Shown: positions 36,190 to 37,464 of the stretch, one piece after another | Position numbering within the stretch: position 1 is the first letter of the stretch | Layout of the letters: each line of letters starts with the position of its first letter | Source: an uncultured Planctomycetaceae bacterium | Lineage (GTDB): Bacteria > Planctomycetota > Planctomycetia > Pirellulales > Thermoguttaceae | DNA: 37,464 nt | Reading direction: 5' to 3' | Assembly: GCA_947307005.1 (NCBI GenBank) | Contig: CAMZHY010000002.1 | Coordinates: 1-37,464 of the forward strand | The notes under the pieces: generated by a model | What the model saw: the letters and a program-made list of their open reading frames with translations, nothing else | Databases searched by the model: none | What the model was told of the DNA's origin: nothing | Made by a program: the position numbers and the translations under genes

Positions 36190-37150
36190 TCAACTCGCCC
36201 ATGGAGGGAACGCCGCGGAAAGTTTGCTATGAGACATGCAACGGATATTTCACTTCTCCAACGCGGCGCGTATTTCTTCCCAGAGAGCAGGTCTGGCCGC
36301 GACGATAACGATAACGATAACGATAACGATAAAGATAACGTCGTTTGGTATTTCCGCCTCTTCTATTTTCTCCACGCTTCTTCCCATGAAAATCGTCGGC
36401 GCGTTTTCCGATTCATTCGTCAAAAATCCTTCGATAAGAACGTTGTAGCTTTCTAACGCTTTGCAGACGGCGCGCCCGAGAGGACCTGTTCCGCAGACGC
36501 GCGCGATTCGATATTTCCGAATTTCTTCCAGCGCCTCCGAATCAACGGGGTAGAGTTCGTTTTCAACGCGTTCAAGTGGGAGACGGTTAAGAAAGCGTCG
36601 GTAAATGGTTTTATCGGGTTCTTTGAAGAAGAAATCCTCGAGGTTGAATTTGTCCTTCAGCGTCTCATATAGAGAAAGGGCGCAGCGACACATATTAGCG
36701 ACGTTGGTTTCCGTTCCGTAAGTATGCAGACCGCGCTTTGCGACGAACTCGTTCATGTAGTGGATATTCATTAGGCGCCCGTGAAAATTGATCGGCGATT
36801 TCGGGCTGGTCATGATCGAATTCGGACGGATCCGCAATGTGAAATACCGTTTTCGGACGTATCGAACCCGCTCGGCGGCGAGAATTCCGGCAAACGTAAA
36901 GAACTCGTCTTCTTGCACGCAGCCTTCAAGGTAACGGATTCCATTTTGTTGAAGAAACTCTCTGCGCCAGAACGTTCGTTGAGGATAGCAGGTCCATTCG
37001 TCCCGTCTGAGAAACTCGTCCAACAATTCGGTTCCGGTTGCGACTTCGTTTCGGTATTCTCCCTTTCGGAGCGAGAAGGGGGCGCATGGACTTCTTTTAA
37101 CTCTTCGTTTTCATATGTTTTTGTAAATAGCGACGTCGAACTGAAAATAT
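36190..37150 (-). pseudogene. Decayed GT2-family glycosyltransferase (copy 3), N-terminal GT-A domain missing
   Basis: ORF 36250..37026 matches the middle and C-terminal parts of copies 1/2. Homology continues past its stop (NIRCMSHSKLSAAFPPWAS to TGA at 36190-36192) and, in another frame, upstream (TYENEELKEVHAPP near 37100). Confidence 0.88.
36304..36339 (+). repeat. Hexanucleotide tandem repeat (GATAAC)6, one unit imperfect (GATAAA)
   Basis: gataac gataac gataac gataac gataaa gataac. On the minus strand it encodes alternating Val/Ile in the third GT2 copy. Confidence 0.95.
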
Positions 37151-37375
37151 TTTTTGCAATTTGTCTTAGAGAATTGAGTTTAGACATGGATCCGACGACT
37201 TCGCACGGTTGCAGACGCCGTTTAATCGACGGTAAACGAAACGGTTTAGGAAACGCCAATATCGCGAGTTTGTCCGGTCGTTTTTCAGGAACGCGGGCGA
37301 CAATCACTCCCAACGGTTGAATATGACAAGACGAGACGGCGATTGCTCGCCGTTTTTGGAAGAAAACCAGATAGA

Positions 37376-37406
37376 AAAAAACGCCGGTTTTTCAACCGGC
37401 GTTTTT
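37376..37406 (-). terminator. Bidirectional terminator downstream of tRNA-Ile
   Basis: aaaaaacgccggtt tttc aaccggcgttttt hairpin flanked by A- and T-runs. Confidence 0.88.
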
Positions 37407-37409
37407 CAG

Positions 37410-37464
37410 TGGGCGCACATGGATTCGAACCATGGACCTCGTCCTTATCAGGGACGCGCTCTAA
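37410..37464 (-). tRNA. tRNA-Ile(GAT), partial (5' end beyond right edge)
   Basis: Reverse strand ...TTA GAGC G CGTCC CTGATAA GGACG AGGTC CATGG TTCGAAT CCATG TGCGCCC A; anticodon GAT. Confidence 0.88.

Noticed and set aside
36304-36339. GATAAC repeats as a CRISPR array or iteron cluster
   Set aside because: Contiguous 6-bp units without spacers, inside a former coding frame; best explained as a microsatellite.
36810-37313. 167-aa minus-strand ORF as an independent gene
   Set aside because: Its middle (YENEELKEVHAPP) is the frameshifted remnant of GT2 copy 3 and the rest is out-of-frame or non-homologous; treated as pseudogene debris.
1-37464. Insertion sequences, integrases, CRISPR arrays, toxin-antitoxin or restriction genes
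   Set aside because: No transposase, integrase, cas or nuclease-like ORFs and no terminal inverted repeats were recognised by eye.

Overview
The window is GC-rich and looks like a planctomycete chromosome. The lineage call is inferred from the protein families: a LEPR/'LEARQMLD' N-terminal motif, a Tat-exported Gfo/Idh/MocA oxidoreductase, a GH10-like degenerate protein and a CBM9/DOMON-like protein. The left two-thirds is mostly ordinary: a partial RND efflux pump with its lipoprotein adaptor, a GspK-like protein, two cell-envelope ABC ATPases, three tandem NSS sodium-dependent transporters, an ABC-F protein, a KpsF/KdsD-type isomerase and tRNA-Val(TAC). A 1347-aa surface protein carries an intact-looking cyclophilin domain. 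The right third (about 27.0-37.2 kb, all minus strand) is a glycan-decoration locus. It encodes a methyltransferase / kinase-like / TagD-like cytidylyltransferase fusion, a LicD-family transferase, a large protein with an inferred pseudo-HAD plus active-HAD tandem, and three paralogous GT2 glycosyltransferases. The third GT2 copy is a decaying pseudogene with an in-frame GATAAC repeat expansion, and a tRNA-Ile(GAT) lies at the right edge. I also find a 45-codon ORF missing from the supplied track, just upstream of one NSS transporter, that resembles a MetS-type transporter small subunit. All calls come from reading the sequence; no searches were run.
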